From contig NZ_PCOZ01000005.1 of assembly GCF_002979555.1 (NCBI RefSeq), forward strand, positions 62,001 to 126,000: a stretch of DNA of 64,000 nt. Direction: 5' to 3'. The first letter of the stretch is position 1, and each line of letters begins with the position of its first letter. The translations under genes were made by a program, and so were the position numbers. Shown here one piece after another: positions 63,671-64,000 of this stretch. This DNA comes from Pseudomonas sp. MYb60. Its GTDB lineage: Bacteria > Pseudomonadota > Gammaproteobacteria > Pseudomonadales > Pseudomonadaceae. Under the pieces are notes generated by a model. It saw only the letters and a list, made by a program, of their open reading frames with translations. It ran no database searches and was not told the origin of the DNA.

Positions 63671-64000
63671 CCATTTTCTCCCCATCGAATAGCGCCTCGA
63701 CCCACTGTAGACCAACCGTACCTACTTACTGCTCACCTTGTGCCGCCCGGCGCGGCAATGACACCACCATGGAAATACCGAGCGAAACCATCGCCGAGGA
63801 GGAGACCGTGGGAATCACTGGCAAGACGCCCAGTAGTTGGCCGCGTCTACGCCCGGATGAACTGGCAGGCGTGAAACCATCAACAGAAAATGTCGCGGCT
63901 GACGCCTGGTCGCTGGATGTCTCACGAGTAGGATGAAGAAATGCGAGCGACAAACGCGGCAAACAGGGATCTGCCGCCGCGAATGATTCGGCGTGTGCGC
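63671..64000. other. Right-edge region, no supported gene
   Basis: A plus-strand frame 63769-63936 (55 codons, beginning 'MEIPSETIAEEETVGITG') has no clear ribosome site and its reverse strand is open too. I cannot decide whether it codes. The rest shows nothing recognisable before the window ends. Confidence 0.35.

Overview
The window is chromosomal DNA from a Pseudomonas of the P. fluorescens type. The signs are high GC, Pseudomonas-style GC-rich REP hairpins (8466-8554, 19001-19100), and gene content such as a Roc/BvgAS-like phosphorelay, FecIR/TonB-receptor sets, a GATase1-type AraC regulator and a CUT1 transporter with a DUF2160 protein. I see no rRNA, tRNA, CRISPR array, insertion sequence or prophage.

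Left part (1-8.4 kb): the start of a large autotransporter adhesin, then an unorthodox BvgS/RocS-like sensor kinase, a NarL/BvgA-like response regulator and an EAL-domain protein. The same inverted-heptad motif lies upstream of all three transcription units. This suggests one regulon joining adhesion, autoregulation and c-di-GMP turnover. A bile-acid/Na+ symporter-like carrier with a divergent AraC regulator follows.

8.5-16.1 kb: an operon of an ATC-hydrolase-like protein, a carbamoylase and a complete branched-chain-type ABC importer, with a divergent LysR regulator. It probably imports and hydrolyses a thiazoline or N-carbamoyl compound. Gene debris lies at 16.2-17.2 kb around one intact unknown gene.

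17.2-25.4 kb: a glycerol-type ABC importer (GlpSTPQUV-like) behind a sigma-54 promoter, divergent from its likely GAF-AAA+-Fis activator. The two ATPases carry complementary defects. 25.4-30.1 kb: TonB receptor, ECF sigma and FecR, then a small ORF and a cupin-type XRE regulator. 30.2 kb: an extraordinary Met/Cys-rich protein.

31-43 kb: a DMT exporter, then a catabolic set (aldehyde dehydrogenase, DapA-like lyase, MFS carrier, DAO-type oxidase, GntR), then an AraC/GATase1 regulator beside a betaine-type ABC importer with two permeases. 43.3-49.4 kb: two unknown genes, a second ECF/FecR/TonB-receptor set (with STN domain and Fur-like sites) and a secreted excalibur protein.

49.6-61.9 kb: a D-glucarate/galactarate pathway (kdgD, gudP-like, gudD, 2,5-dioxovalerate dehydrogenase) between two FCD regulators, then a LysR-controlled module of a 2-hydroxyacid dehydrogenase, a second GudP-like carrier and a secreted aldose-epimerase-like protein. 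62-64 kb: small orphan genes, including a 51-residue Gly/Ser/Lys-rich protein with its own ribosome site and terminator.
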